Positions 1 through 8,869 of a stretch of 64,000 nucleotides of DNA are shown piece after piece. This DNA comes from JAAYYY01 sp964602995 (GTDB lineage Bacteria; Chloroflexota; Anaerolineae; Promineifilales; Promineifilaceae): positions 1 through 64,000 of the forward strand of contig CAZRTM010000001.1 in NCBI GenBank assembly GCA_964602995.1, in the 5' to 3' direction. A program made the position numbers and the translations under genes. Under the pieces are notes generated by a model, which saw only the letters and a program-made list of their open reading frames with translations, had not been told where the DNA came from and made no database searches. The first letter of the stretch is position 1, and each line of letters starts with the position of its first letter.

Positions 1-906
1 GCTCATGGCTACGGCATACAGGTGCATGCCTATATCAACGTTTATCCTGTCTGGGGTTGTGGCGAGCTTCCCTCCCCCACCGCCCAACCGCGACACCTTT
101 ACTACCAATTAATAGACGCACACGGCATAAGCGCCGGCCGGCCTCGTGGCCTGCAATGGAATACAAGCTATCAGGTTATATGCGGCGATTACCTTCGCGC
201 CACACCAGCCTCCTTCTTTGTGGACGATCACCTGATGGAAGTCGCCACCTACCTGGTGCAGAATTACGACATCGACGGCCTACACCTGGACCACATACGC
301 TACGGTGGCGCCGGCTACTCCTGCGACCCGGTCAGCGAATATCGCGCCGGAGGCAACTGCTTCCAGGTGGTGCCCAAGGATCATACCAGCTACGCCAGCT
401 GGCAGCGGGAGCAGATCAATGGCACGGTCCGCCGCTTCTATACCACGCTCTTCGGCGACAACGGCGTCGCCGATAGCCCCAACCTGATGCTCTCCGCCGC
501 CGTGTGGCCCATCTACAGCAGCGGCTACAACAACTACTACCAGGACTCCAAAGCGTGGATCGGAGGCGGCTACATCGACGCCTTGATGCCCATGATCTAC
601 GGCTCCTTCGACAGTAGCCCCACCGTCTGGCGCGCCTACGCTGCCGACTACCAGGCGGCCAACGCCGGCCGCTTCATCATCCCTGGTATCCACGGCGGCG
701 TTTTCGGCGGCCAGCCCGGCACCTTCGACGACATCGCCCAACGCATCCAGGCCGCCCGCGACCTGGGCACCGCCGGCCACGCCATCTTCGCCTACAACTA
801 CCTTAAAGAAGGTGGAAACGATAAAGAATGGGGCTACTTCGACGACCTACGCAACGGCCCCTACTCCACCCCCGCCCGCCCCCCTACCATCACCTGGCAC
901 CCGTAA
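1..906 (+). CDS. GHL10-like glycoside hydrolase, 3' part (5' end outside window)
   Basis: The frame is open from base 1 to a TAA at 904-906, giving 301 visible residues; the apparent GTG at 22 is probably internal, since family-like sequence (AHGYGIQVHAYINVYP) already precedes it. The YxxDGLHLDHIRYGG segment is the typical strand-end carrying the catalytic Asp of family-10-like glycosyl hydrolases (GHL10, DUF187), and MLSAAVWPIY, ALMPMIYGSF and IIPGIHGGVF match later barrel strands. These enzymes are (beta/alpha)8 barrels, usually exported and acting on polysaccharide or peptidoglycan; the substrate cannot be read here. It lies just upstream of a glycan-assembly cluster but is separated from it by a hairpin repeat, so co-transcription is unlikely. 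Confidence 0.8.
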   Translation, partial: AHGYGIQVHAYINVYPVWGCGELPSPTAQPRHLYYQLIDAHGISAGRPRGLQWNTSYQVICGDYLRATPASFFVDDHLMEVATYLVQNYDIDGLHLDHIRYGGAGYSCDPVSEYRAGGNCFQVVPKDHTSYASWQREQINGTVRRFYTTLFGDNGVADSPNLMLSAAVWPIYSSGYNNYYQDSKAWIGGGYIDALMPMIYGSFDSSPTVWRAYAADYQAANAGRFIIPGIHGGVFGGQPGTFDDIAQRIQAARDLGTAGHAIFAYNYLKEGGNDKEWGYFDDLRNGPYSTPARPPTITWHP

Positions 907-936
907 CTTTTCGCCACGAATTACATCAGGTTTTCG

Positions 937-1002
937 CCACGAATTACACAAATTTCACTAATTTTTTCTCTCCCCAATTCGTGAAATTCGTGAAATTCGT
1001 GG
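937..1002. repeat. 27-bp imperfect inverted repeat in intergenic region
   Basis: Left arm 937-963 (begins CCACGAATTACACAAATTTC) and right arm 976-1002 (ends AAATTCGTGG) are reverse complements with about four mismatches around a 12-base pyrimidine-rich loop. The arms are built from a short direct subrepeat of the form CACGAATT/GTGAAATT, and a further copy of the left end sits at 911-925. It may act as a hairpin terminator after the hydrolase gene, or be one copy of a dispersed AT-rich palindromic element. No ORF overlaps it. Confidence 0.7.
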
Positions 1003-1096
1003 CCAAACCCAATCTCCAATTCTCCAATCTCCATCTGCGGCAAAAACTCCCCCAATCTGGTATCCTTACACGCTGCAACAGCATGAGGAGATAAGC

Positions 1097-1459
1097 TTGG
1101 CAGACGACAGAAATCGCTGGTTAATTGAAAAGGCAGAGCTGCAGGAGCAGCCGTTTCGCTCAGACCTGCCCGTTGTCGGGCCGCTGATTGTCCGGGTGCG
1201 CGAGGCGTGGAACAGCGTTGCCACGCGCTGGGTCGTGCGCGCCCTGGCACAGCAACAGAGCCAGTTCAACCGCCTGGTCGCCGAGCGGCTGGCAGAGCAG
1301 GACGAGCGGCTGATCGAACAGGATCGCGAACAGACCCAACTCATCCACGACCTGGCGGAGCTGACGGCCCAACTGGCGCAGGCCAACCGCCTGCTCTCCT
1401 CCATCGACCAACGGCTGGGCCGCCTGGAAGCGCAGATAGATGAACGTGATGAATCCTGA
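1097..1459 (+). CDS. Small coiled-coil protein of the glycosyltransferase cluster
   Basis: 120 residues. I use the TTG at 1097 because GAGGAG lies at 1085-1090, an ideal distance. Residues 20-50 contain FRSDLPVVGPLIVRVREAWN followed by WVVRALAQQQSQFNRLV; residues 55-120 are charged heptads (EQDERLIEQDREQ, LTAQLAQANRLLSSIDQRL) predicted to form a coiled coil. No signal peptide or transmembrane segment is seen. The same LPVxGPL...QQxxFN signature returns in the protein at 4809-5231. Its 3' end overlaps the next glycosyltransferase by 20 bases, so the two are translationally coupled. Function unknown; an accessory or docking role with glycosyltransferases is inferred from context only. Confidence 0.7.
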   Translation: MADDRNRWLIEKAELQEQPFRSDLPVVGPLIVRVREAWNSVATRWVVRALAQQQSQFNRLVAERLAEQDERLIEQDREQTQLIHDLAELTAQLAQANRLLSSIDQRLGRLEAQIDERDES

Positions 1460-2645
1460 CAGCCGTCCCTTGCGCCTCGCTTATTTCAGCCCGCTCCCGC
1501 CTGCGCGCAGCGGCATTGCCGGTTATAGCCACGATTTGCTGCCGGAGCTGGCCCAATTGTGCGAGCTGGTGCTCTTCACCCCCGAGCCTGAGGCAGTCGA
1601 TAGCACGCTCCACAGGAAGTTCACAATCCGCGCCCTTTCCGATTATGCCGCAGAGCGCTGGCAGTTCGACGCCGCCCTCTACCAGATGGGAAACAGCAGC
1701 TATCACCAACCATTTTATGACCTGATGCGCCGCTACCCCGGCATCCTGGTCTTGCACGACTACGTGCTGCACCATTTCGTGGCCGAACAGAGCGTGGGCC
1801 AGGGTGATTTTGCTGCGTTTGCGCGCGAAATGGCCTATGCGCTGGGGCCGGCAGGTGCTGACGAAGCGTGGACCATTCGCCTGGGCCAGACCGAACACCG
1901 TCTCAGCGACGTACCGCTCAACGAACGCCTGCTGGACCTCAGCCTCGGCGTGCTGGTACACAGCCGCTATACCCGCGCCGCCGTTCTGAGCGCCCGGCCT
2001 CAATGTCACTCCTACAGCGTCGCCGCCCCCATCGTGGCTCACGGCACAAACCAGATACGACGCCACGAGCTGCCCTGGCGCGATGAGGCCCTGATCCTGG
2101 CCAGCTTTGGCCAGGTCACTGCCGCCAAACAGCTCGACCGTGCCCTGCGCGCCTTCGCTCGCCTGCAGCAACGCTGGCCCCAGGCTCGCTATCTCATCGT
2201 GGGCGAAGTGCTGCCAGAGGCCGAAGCCGGGTTAGAGCAGATGCTGCAGGACAACGCTCTGGCTGACAAGGTACACGTCACCGGCTACGTCGAGGGATTA
2301 GACGCATTCGGCGAGTGGCTGGCCACGGCCGACATCGTCCTCAACCTGCGCCACCCCACTCTGGGCGAAGCTTCTGCCGCGGCTTTGCGTGCGATGGCCG
2401 CGGCGCGGCCGGTGGTGGTTTATGACCACGGCTGGTACGCCGAGCTGCCAGACGACGTTGTGGTCAAAGCGCCACCGCTGGATGACGAAGCGCTCATTGC
2501 CGTGCTTGAGCAACTGGCGGCTGATGCCGCGCAACGAATGCAGATCGGCCAGCGGGCGCAACGCTATACTGCCACCCGGCACCACCCATCCACCACTGCC
2601 CGCGACTACGTGAGGGCCATCCACCAGATTCTGCAACATGTCTGA
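1440..2645 (+). CDS. GT-B glycosyltransferase (GT4-like)
   Basis: 401 residues with two Rossmann-like halves. The N-terminal half starts RLAYFSPLPPARSGIAGYSHDLLPEL, the usual acceptor-side opening of GT4 enzymes with the glycine-rich SGIAGY loop; the C-terminal half has ILASFGQVTAAKQLDRALRA, VHVTGYVEGLDAFGEWLATADIVLNL and ARPVVVYDHGWYAEL, the nucleotide-sugar side. The EX7E donor motif is weak (GEASAAALRAM). Expected to be cytoplasmic, adding a sugar to a lipid-linked or protein-linked glycan. It overlaps the preceding coiled-coil gene (20 bases) and the following GT-C gene (8 bases). Donor and acceptor cannot be assigned. Confidence 0.85.
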   Translation: MNVMNPDSRPLRLAYFSPLPPARSGIAGYSHDLLPELAQLCELVLFTPEPEAVDSTLHRKFTIRALSDYAAERWQFDAALYQMGNSSYHQPFYDLMRRYPGILVLHDYVLHHFVAEQSVGQGDFAAFAREMAYALGPAGADEAWTIRLGQTEHRLSDVPLNERLLDLSLGVLVHSRYTRAAVLSARPQCHSYSVAAPIVAHGTNQIRRHELPWRDEALILASFGQVTAAKQLDRALRAFARLQQRWPQARYLIVGEVLPEAEAGLEQMLQDNALADKVHVTGYVEGLDAFGEWLATADIVLNLRHPTLGEASAAALRAMAAARPVVVYDHGWYAELPDDVVVKAPPLDDEALIAVLEQLAADAAQRMQIGQRAQRYTATRHHPSTTARDYVRAIHQILQHV

Positions 2646-4794
2646 TTGGTTCATCTTTCCCCTGCTCCTGTTGGCAGGCTGGCTGTTGGGCCATGTCCTG
2701 CTGCAAAACCGGCCACTGACCCCGCCCCATAACGAGAAATGGCATCCATTGGAGAGCCTCTTTGCCCGCCTCGTTCTGGGCCTGCTGCTGATCGGCTGGC
2801 TGGCCTTTTTCCTCGCCGAAGTTGGCTGGTTTTCCCTGGGCGCCCTCGCTGCCATCTGGCTGGCCGCCGTCCTCCTGCTCTTTGCTGCCTCCCGGCGCAT
2901 GGCTGTCACACCCGCCACAACAACGAGTGCAGAACCGGCTTCCCCACCCGACGCCACATTCGCGGGAATCAAGCTCCCGGCACGGCTGGAATACGTGCTG
3001 TTAGCGTTGTGGCTCCCGGCCGCCGTCTGGCTCTTCTTCCGGCCCCACGAAGCGGTTCTGGGCGGGGCAGACGCCGGTGTTTACCTCAGCACCGCCGCTC
3101 ACGTCGCCGAGAGCGGCCAGCTCCTGATGCAGGATGAAACTCTTGCCACTCTCGACCCGGCGCTGTATTCGGCCCTGTTGCGCGAGCGTCGCGCAGGAGA
3201 AGGGACACCTTATTATCTCTACCCCGGCTTTAACGTCGTTCTGGAACCGGCCGGGCGCGTCATTCCCGACTTCTTCCACCTGCACCCCACCTGGCAGGCT
3301 GTGGCCTATGCTGCGGGCGGCGTGCGCGCGGCCTTGCTGATGACCGGCCTGTGGGCCTTGCTCGGCTCCCTCGCTGTCTATTTCGCCGTGCGCCAGTTCA
3401 GCAACTGGCCTGTGGCCATGCTCACCCTCTTCGGCCTCACAGCCAACGCCATGCAGGTCTGGTTTGCGCGCTACCCGGTCACCGAAATGCTGACACAGTT
3501 TTTGCTGTGGAGCGGCCTGTGGGCCTTTAGCGCCTGGCTGACGGGGCGACGCCCGCTCTCACTCTGGGGCTTGCTGGCCGGCCTGGCGTTGGGGCAGCTA
3601 TTTCTAACGCGCATCGACACCCTCTTCCTGTTGGCCATCCCCTTCCTGGCCGCGCTATGGTTGCTCCTGCGCCGCGAGTGGCGGCCGGCGCAGCTCTGGT
3701 TCTTCGTGCCCGTGGCAGCCCTCGTCTTGCATACCGCGGTGCACGGGGCCATCTTCAGCACACCCTATTTTTACCGCATCGGCTACTATATCGGCGGTGT
3801 GCTGCGCCGCCTGGGGGCAGCTCCTGTTGCGCTGGTCGCCGTCGCTCTCCTGTTGTTCCTGCTCGCCCTGCGCTGGCGGGACCGCATCGACTTATACCGC
3901 CATCGCCGCTCCCTGCTGGCGTTGGGCGCTTTGCTCATTCTGGTTCTGGCCGGTTATGGCTGGTTCGTGCGGCCGGTCATTGGCGCGGTGCCCACTTACA
4001 CCGAATGGTACGATGGCAGCACCATCGTCGTCACCGACCGCGAGAATCTGCGCCGCCTGGGCTGGTATCTGGGGCTGCCGGGCGTCTGGCTAGGCGCCTT
4101 TGGCGCCTGCCTGCTGCTGTGGCGCTTGAACCGCAAGAACGTGGCCATCATCGGCGTCGGCCTCTTCTTCTCCCTGGTCTACCTCTGGCGCATCCAGGCC
4201 ACGCCCCACCAGATTTACGCCATGCGCCGCTACGTGCCGGCCACGCTGCCCTTTTTCATTCTCTGCGCTGCCTATCTCCTGGGCTGGCTGGCGCAGCAGC
4301 GCCGGCCCTGGCTGCGGGCCGTTGGCCTCTTGCTCATTCCCATCTGGCTCGCCGGGTTGCTGCTGTCGGCCCGTGGCTTCATCACCCACGTCGATGCCCA
4401 GGGCCTGACAGAGCAGGTGGCGCAACTGGCCGAACGTGTTGATGAACAGGCGCTGTTCATCTTCAACGACCCCGCGCCGGTCAGCATGGGCGATCTGTTA
4501 GGCACACCGCTACACTACCTGCACGGGCACGATGCGTTTACCTTGCGCGATGTGGCAGCGGTAGACGATCCACGTCTGGCAGAGCAAGTAGCGAAGTGGC
4601 AGGCGCAAGGGTTTACCGTCTACTGGGTTGGAAATGGCGCGCCGCTGGAGCAACAGCGCTGGCCTTACGAGCAGGAAGAAACAATCGAAATTAACTATAC
4701 TTACCTGGAGAACGCTTACGAGCACAAGCCCACTCGCTTGATTCCTGCGCGATGGGTGTTACCCTTAGCCCGCCTGGAGGAGCTAAGACGCTAA
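2638..4794 (+). CDS. GT-C type polytopic membrane glycosyltransferase
   Basis: 718 residues with about ten to twelve hydrophobic segments (2-22, 40-60, 65-85, 115-135, 215-250, 280-345 and others) followed by a soluble C-terminal region of about 130 residues. After the third segment comes FFRPHEAVLGGADAGVYLSTA, where the acidic residue in the first outer loop takes the place of the catalytic Asp of PMT/ArnT-like (GT39/GT83) transferases; FARYPVTEMLTQ and HQIYAMRRYVPATLPF resemble later loops of this class. Such enzymes use polyprenyl-phosphate sugars on the outer membrane face. It starts inside the end of the upstream GT gene, indicating one operon. Exact substrate unknown. Confidence 0.75.
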   Translation: MSDWFIFPLLLLAGWLLGHVLLQNRPLTPPHNEKWHPLESLFARLVLGLLLIGWLAFFLAEVGWFSLGALAAIWLAAVLLLFAASRRMAVTPATTTSAEPASPPDATFAGIKLPARLEYVLLALWLPAAVWLFFRPHEAVLGGADAGVYLSTAAHVAESGQLLMQDETLATLDPALYSALLRERRAGEGTPYYLYPGFNVVLEPAGRVIPDFFHLHPTWQAVAYAAGGVRAALLMTGLWALLGSLAVYFAVRQFSNWPVAMLTLFGLTANAMQVWFARYPVTEMLTQFLLWSGLWAFSAWLTGRRPLSLWGLLAGLALGQLFLTRIDTLFLLAIPFLAALWLLLRREWRPAQLWFFVPVAALVLHTAVHGAIFSTPYFYRIGYYIGGVLRRLGAAPVALVAVALLLFLLALRWRDRIDLYRHRRSLLALGALLILVLAGYGWFVRPVIGAVPTYTEWYDGSTIVVTDRENLRRLGWYLGLPGVWLGAFGACLLLWRLNRKNVAIIGVGLFFSLVYLWRIQATPHQIYAMRRYVPATLPFFILCAAYLLGWLAQQRRPWLRAVGLLLIPIWLAGLLLSARGFITHVDAQGLTEQVAQLAERVDEQALFIFNDPAPVSMGDLLGTPLHYLHGHDAFTLRDVAAVDDPRLAEQVAKWQAQGFTVYWVGNGAPLEQQRWPYEQEETIEINYTYLENAYEHKPTRLIPARWVLPLARLEELRR

Positions 4795-4808
4795 GATTTG
4801 GAGAGGCT

Positions 4809-5231
4809 ATGTCAGAAGAGGAAACCAGTCATACGGAAGAGCAAGTAGATGTTGAAGCGATCATGCAGCAGATCCGGGAGCAGATCCTGGCCCGGGAGGC
4901 CGCCAGAAGACCCGGCGGCCAGGCCCCGGTGAAGGTCAGCGGCAAGCGCTTCTCGCCCGAATTTTACGAACATCTCTATCACGCCGGCCTGACTTACGAC
5001 AAGCTCCAGGTCAAGATGTTCGTCAGCAAATCCTCGCTGCCCGTCATTGGCCCCCTCCTGCAGTGGCTGCGCGGCAAGCTGCACGAGCTTGTTCTCTTTT
5101 ACGTCAACCAGCTCGCTGCCCAGCAAATCACCTTCAACACGCACCTGCTACGCGCCGTGAGTATCATGGCTGAGGATCTGGAGGCCGGTGTGGATGGAGA
5201 AGAGGCAGAAAGTCGTGGACGTGAACCGTAA
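4809..5231 (+). CDS. Small LPVxGPL-type coiled-coil protein
   Basis: 140 residues from the ATG at 4809, chosen over an upstream in-frame GTG because GGAGAGG lies directly before it and it starts 14 bases after the previous stop. The N-terminus is acidic (EEETSHTEEQVDVEAIMQQI) and helical; the middle has FSPEFYEHLYHAGLTYDKLQ; the C-terminal half has SSLPVIGPLLQWLRGKLHEL then QLAAQQITFNTHLLRAV. That last part parallels the protein at 1097-1459, so the two are paralogues sharing an LPVxGPL-x8-QQxxFN module. No enzyme motif is visible. The stop codon falls inside a degenerate tandem repeat. Confidence 0.7.
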   Translation: MSEEETSHTEEQVDVEAIMQQIREQILAREAARRPGGQAPVKVSGKRFSPEFYEHLYHAGLTYDKLQVKMFVSKSSLPVIGPLLQWLRGKLHELVLFYVNQLAAQQITFNTHLLRAVSIMAEDLEAGVDGEEAESRGREP

Positions 5232-5276
5232 GGCGTAGACCGTAAGCCGTAAACCGTGAGCTGTGAGCTGTGAACC
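5221..5276 (+). repeat. Degenerate 8-10-bp tandem repeat spanning a gene junction
   Basis: Successive units of the form CCGTAAG/CCGTAAA/CCGTGAG/CTGTGAG/CTGTGAAC fill the junction between the stop of the small protein gene (5231) and the GTG start of the next glycosyltransferase (5270). They replace a normal ribosome-binding site. A related run (CCGTATAACGTATGCCGTATAG) occurs at 26404-26425, so this may be one member of a dispersed repeat family. Confidence 0.6.
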
Positions 5277-6523
5277 TGACTGACACCGCTGCGCTACCCC
5301 CTATAGCATTTGTCACGCCCTGGTATGGCCCGGATATTCCCGGTGGGGCCGAAGCATTAGCGCGCACCACGGCCGAGCGGCTGCAGCAGAGCGGTTTCAA
5401 TGTGGAGGTGTGGACCACAACGTTGGAACACCTGCACGGTGATTGGAACCGCAATTACCACCGGCCGGGCCTGGCGCACGTCAACGGCGTCCCGGTGCGC
5501 CGCTTTGCGGTCAAGAAGCGGGACAGGAACGCGTTCGATGCCATCAACTGGCGCCTGATGCAGGGGCTGTCTATTACGGCCGAAGAAGAGCATATTTTCG
5601 TACAGGAGATGTTCAAAAGCCCCGGCCTCTATGAGCATATTCGCCAGCACGGCCAACAGACCATCCTCTTCTTCATTGGCTACATGTTCGCCTCCACCTA
5701 CTATGGCGCACAGATTCACCCCCAACGTTCGGTGATCATTCCCTGCCTGCACGATGAAGCTTACGCCCGGCTTTCCATTTTCAGGCCCATGTTGCGCAAC
5801 GTGCGCGCGCTGCTTTTCAACTCCGAAGCGGAGCAACAACTGGCCCGGCAATTGCTGGGCGAAGCGCCGTCGCAAATCTGGCGTGTGGTAGGCATGGGCA
5901 TTGAAGACCTGTCCCCGCGCGGAGATGAAGCGGGGAACGCCGAACGGTTCCGCAGCAAATATGGCATTGACAGCCCTTTCGTCCTTTATGTCGGGCGGCG
6001 CGAACCGGGCAAAAACACCCCCCTCCTGCTGGACTACTGGCACAATTATGTTGCACACAAGCAGCATGACGCCCGCCTTGTTCTCATCGGCCCCGGCGAA
6101 GTGCAGGTTACGCCAGCGCTGGCGCCGTACGTCCTGGATCTGGGCTTCGTCACTGAGCAGGACAAGCGCGACGCGTACGCCGCGGCCGCTGTCCTTTGCC
6201 AACCCTCTCTACACGAAAGCTTCTCGATTGTCCTCATGGAGAGCTGGCGTGCGGGAACGCCTGTGCTGGTACACGAACGGTGCGCCGTCACCCTGGACCA
6301 CGTACAGCGCTCCAACGGTGGTCTCTATTTCAGCTCCGCTGAGGAGTTCGCCGCCACCGTCGATTTCCTGCTGGATAACCACGACATCAACCAGATACTG
6401 GGCCGGCAAGGCCGTCACTATGTCTTGCAAAACTTCGTCTGGGACGTGATTATCGATAAGTACCGCACGTTGCTCTATGAGCTAGAACAACTCAGCCCGG
6501 TTCCATCGGTGAGTAAGCCATGA
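5270..6523 (+). CDS. GT4-family glycosyltransferase
   Basis: 417 residues with GTG start at 5270; no clear Shine-Dalgarno is present because repeats fill the region, so a start slightly downstream is possible. The N-terminal Rossmann domain begins PIAFVTPWYGPDIPGGAEALARTTAERL, the canonical GT4 acceptor loop. The C-terminal domain has FVLYVGRREPGKNTPLLLDYW and then HESFSIVLMESWRAGTPVLV with the EX7E motif that contacts the nucleotide sugar. It closely resembles the enzyme at 7602-8792 (same HDEAYARL/HDEPFLYL region and NGGLYFSS/NGGLYYSS), so the two are paralogues. It ends in an ATGA overlap with the next gene. Confidence 0.88.
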   Translation: MNLTDTAALPPIAFVTPWYGPDIPGGAEALARTTAERLQQSGFNVEVWTTTLEHLHGDWNRNYHRPGLAHVNGVPVRRFAVKKRDRNAFDAINWRLMQGLSITAEEEHIFVQEMFKSPGLYEHIRQHGQQTILFFIGYMFASTYYGAQIHPQRSVIIPCLHDEAYARLSIFRPMLRNVRALLFNSEAEQQLARQLLGEAPSQIWRVVGMGIEDLSPRGDEAGNAERFRSKYGIDSPFVLYVGRREPGKNTPLLLDYWHNYVAHKQHDARLVLIGPGEVQVTPALAPYVLDLGFVTEQDKRDAYAAAAVLCQPSLHESFSIVLMESWRAGTPVLVHERCAVTLDHVQRSNGGLYFSSAEEFAATVDFLLDNHDINQILGRQGRHYVLQNFVWDVIIDKYRTLLYELEQLSPVPSVSKP

Positions 6524-7605
6524 CCCAACGGCCACTCAAGATTAACATCATGACCGCCGCCCTCAGCCCGGGCGATGCCATCGGCAACTACATCTTCAGC
6601 AAGGCCCGCCTGCTGCGAGAGCTGGGGGCGCGGGTTGATATTTATGCCGATTACGTCGATCCGCGCCTGGCCCACGCCGCCCACCATTCTTCACTCTACC
6701 AGAACACCGGCCAGGCCATTCTCTGGTTCCATTACTCGATCTACGCCGACAACGTGGAAATTGCCATGACCAGCAACGACTACAAGATCATGGATTACCA
6801 CGGCATTTGCCCGCCGCACCTCTTCAAGGGGCAGAATGAGCATATGCGCTTTCTCTGCCAGTCGGGCCTGGACCTGCTACCGGAGTTCGTCTCCTACTTC
6901 GACCGCTTTGTAGTGCACAGCGAGTACACGGCGGACCGGCTGCGCGCCCTGGGCTGCGCCGAGGAACGCGTCCACAAAATCCCCCTCGCCGTCGATACTT
7001 CCCTTTTCGACGGCAGCGAGGATCCTGGCCTTGCAGCGCTCCTCTCAAAGCTCGACTACTTCCTGTTCGTGGGCCGTGTGGTGCCCCAGAAGGACATTCT
7101 GGCCTCCCTGGCCATCTTCGCCGAGCTGCACCAGAAGCGGCCAGAGATGGTCTACGTTGTAGTCGGCTCACGGGAACACACGCCGCGCTACCAGCAGCAG
7201 ATTGACCGCTTCATCGCCCAGAAAAAGCTAGGCTCCCGCGTGCTGTTCACCGGGCAGGTCAACGATCCGGCGCTGCTGGCTGCCCTCTTCAACCATGCCA
7301 CCTTCTACCTGGCCACTTCTGAATGGGAAAGCTTCTGCGTGCCACTGGCCGAGTCCCTCTTCTTCGGCGTGCCCACCGTCGTGCAGGATGTTCCACCGCT
7401 ACCCGAGGTTGCGGGGCCGGCCGCAATCGTCGTGGACAAGGCGCGCTCGGCTGAGGCGGCGCAGGCGATTCTGGCAGTGCTGGACGACGACGCCCAGTAT
7501 CAGGCGTTAAGCGAAGAAGCGCGGCGCTGGTCCTGCCGCTACACCGACCAGGCGCTGAAACAAAACCTCATCCACTTCCTCAAAGAGATAGCCGGGCAGG
7601 GATGA
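6520..7605 (+). CDS. GT4-family glycosyltransferase
   Basis: 361 residues. It starts in a 4-base ATGA overlap with the upstream gene and ends in another with the downstream gene, so three transferases are translated in series. The N-terminal half has NIMTAALSPGDAIGNYIFSKARLL and VVHSEYTADRL; the C-terminal half has YFLFVGRVVPQKDILASLAIF and then SEWESFCVPLAESLFFGVPTVV with EX7E. It is cytoplasmic, with a probable nucleotide-sugar donor. It is less similar to the flanking pair than they are to each other, consistent with a different linkage in the same glycan. Confidence 0.87.
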   Translation: MTQRPLKINIMTAALSPGDAIGNYIFSKARLLRELGARVDIYADYVDPRLAHAAHHSSLYQNTGQAILWFHYSIYADNVEIAMTSNDYKIMDYHGICPPHLFKGQNEHMRFLCQSGLDLLPEFVSYFDRFVVHSEYTADRLRALGCAEERVHKIPLAVDTSLFDGSEDPGLAALLSKLDYFLFVGRVVPQKDILASLAIFAELHQKRPEMVYVVVGSREHTPRYQQQIDRFIAQKKLGSRVLFTGQVNDPALLAALFNHATFYLATSEWESFCVPLAESLFFGVPTVVQDVPPLPEVAGPAAIVVDKARSAEAAQAILAVLDDDAQYQALSEEARRWSCRYTDQALKQNLIHFLKEIAGQG

Positions 7606-8792
7606 GCATGAAACAGTGGCGCGTGGCAGTTGTGGTGCAACGGTATGGAGAAGAGGTCAACGGCGGGGCTGAGCTACACGCGCGCTGGCTGGCCGAACAT
7701 TTGCTGCCGCTGGCTGAGGTACACGTCATCACCACCTGCGCTGTCGATTATTACAGTTGGGAAAATGTATACGAAGCAGGTGACAGCGTCCTCAACGGCG
7801 TGCACCTGCACCGGTTCCCCGTCGACGAGCCGCGCAACTGGAAGAAATTTCAGAAGCTGACGGGGCAGATTCTGAACAGCAACAGTTCCCCGGTGGAACA
7901 GTTGGAGTGGATGAAGAAGCAGGGACCGCTTTCGCGCGGATTGCTCAACTATCTGGAAGAAGCATATCCCCACTTCGACGCCTTCATCTTCTTCACCTAC
8001 CTCTACGCCACGACGTTCTACAGCCTGCCGCTGGTCGCCGACAAAGCGATTCTGGTGCCAACCGCCCACGATGAGCCATTCCTCTATCTGCCGCTCTTCC
8101 GCCCCCTGTTTCATCTGCCGCACACCATCGTTTATAATACCAGCACCGAGAAACGGCTGGTGAACCGCGTCACGCGCAATGGCCGGCGTGACAACGACCA
8201 TATTGCAGGCATTGGTATCAAGGTCCCCCAGACGGTGTCTGCCTCCCGTTTCCGCCAGAAATACGGCGTAGAGGGTGATTTCGCCCTCTACATGGGCCGC
8301 ATGGACCATTCGAAGAACGTGCCAGAGCTGCTGGATTATTTCCTGCGCTATCGGGAGGACGGTGGCGCCCATATCGCGCTGGCTCTTGCCGGCAAAGGCG
8401 TCGTCACTCCCCCCGACAATCCCGCCTTCCTACCCCTCGGTTTTGTCCACGAGGAGGATAAGTTCGACGCCATCGAAGCAGCTACCCTTGTCATTGTACC
8501 GAGCCGCTACGAAAGCCTCTCCATGATCACGTTGGAGGCGTGGACGAGAGAGAAGCCAGTGCTGGTGAACGGCGATTGCGAAGTGCTCAAAGACCTCGTT
8601 CGTGCCAGCAACGGTGGGCTTTACTACAGCTCATACCCTGAATTCGCCGCCACGCTCGATCTCCTCTTAGAACAGCCCGCACTGCGGGAACAGTTAGGAC
8701 AGAATGGCAGCCGTTACGTCAATCACCATTATGATTGGCAGGTAATTACCGCTATTTATCGCCAGGTACTTGAGAAGCTGACTGCGTGCTGA
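7602..8792 (+). CDS. GT4-family glycosyltransferase
   Basis: 396 residues, last gene of the overlapping series. The N-terminal domain starts VAVVVQRYGEEVNGGAELHARWLAEHL, a typical glycine-rich acceptor loop; the C-terminal domain contains FALYMGRMDHSKNVPELLDYF and SRYESLSMITLEAWTREKPVLV with EX7E. Strong internal correspondence with the enzyme at 5270-6523 indicates duplication and divergence. The gene is followed by about 250 non-coding bases and then an exported FG-GAP protein, so the operon probably ends here. Confidence 0.88.
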   Translation: MSMKQWRVAVVVQRYGEEVNGGAELHARWLAEHLLPLAEVHVITTCAVDYYSWENVYEAGDSVLNGVHLHRFPVDEPRNWKKFQKLTGQILNSNSSPVEQLEWMKKQGPLSRGLLNYLEEAYPHFDAFIFFTYLYATTFYSLPLVADKAILVPTAHDEPFLYLPLFRPLFHLPHTIVYNTSTEKRLVNRVTRNGRRDNDHIAGIGIKVPQTVSASRFRQKYGVEGDFALYMGRMDHSKNVPELLDYFLRYREDGGAHIALALAGKGVVTPPDNPAFLPLGFVHEEDKFDAIEAATLVIVPSRYESLSMITLEAWTREKPVLVNGDCEVLKDLVRASNGGLYYSSYPEFAATLDLLLEQPALREQLGQNGSRYVNHHYDWQVITAIYRQVLEKLTAC

Positions 8793-8869
8793 ACAGGTTC
8801 GTGCGGCCCATCCTCCTCGAGTAGAACACGTCCTCCCCACCGTCACCATCCGCCCGAACATCCCAATAC

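Noticed and set aside
280..780. Long minus-strand ORF of 166 codons opposite the GHL10 gene
   Set aside because: Low-complexity Ala/Gly/Val product opposite a clear enzyme frame; typical shadow of GC-rich coding DNA. The same applies to 1341-2171, 5357-6202, 7674-8372, 19804-20406 and 21731-22309 on the minus strand and 3657-4442, 24910-25608 and 57781-58536 on the plus.
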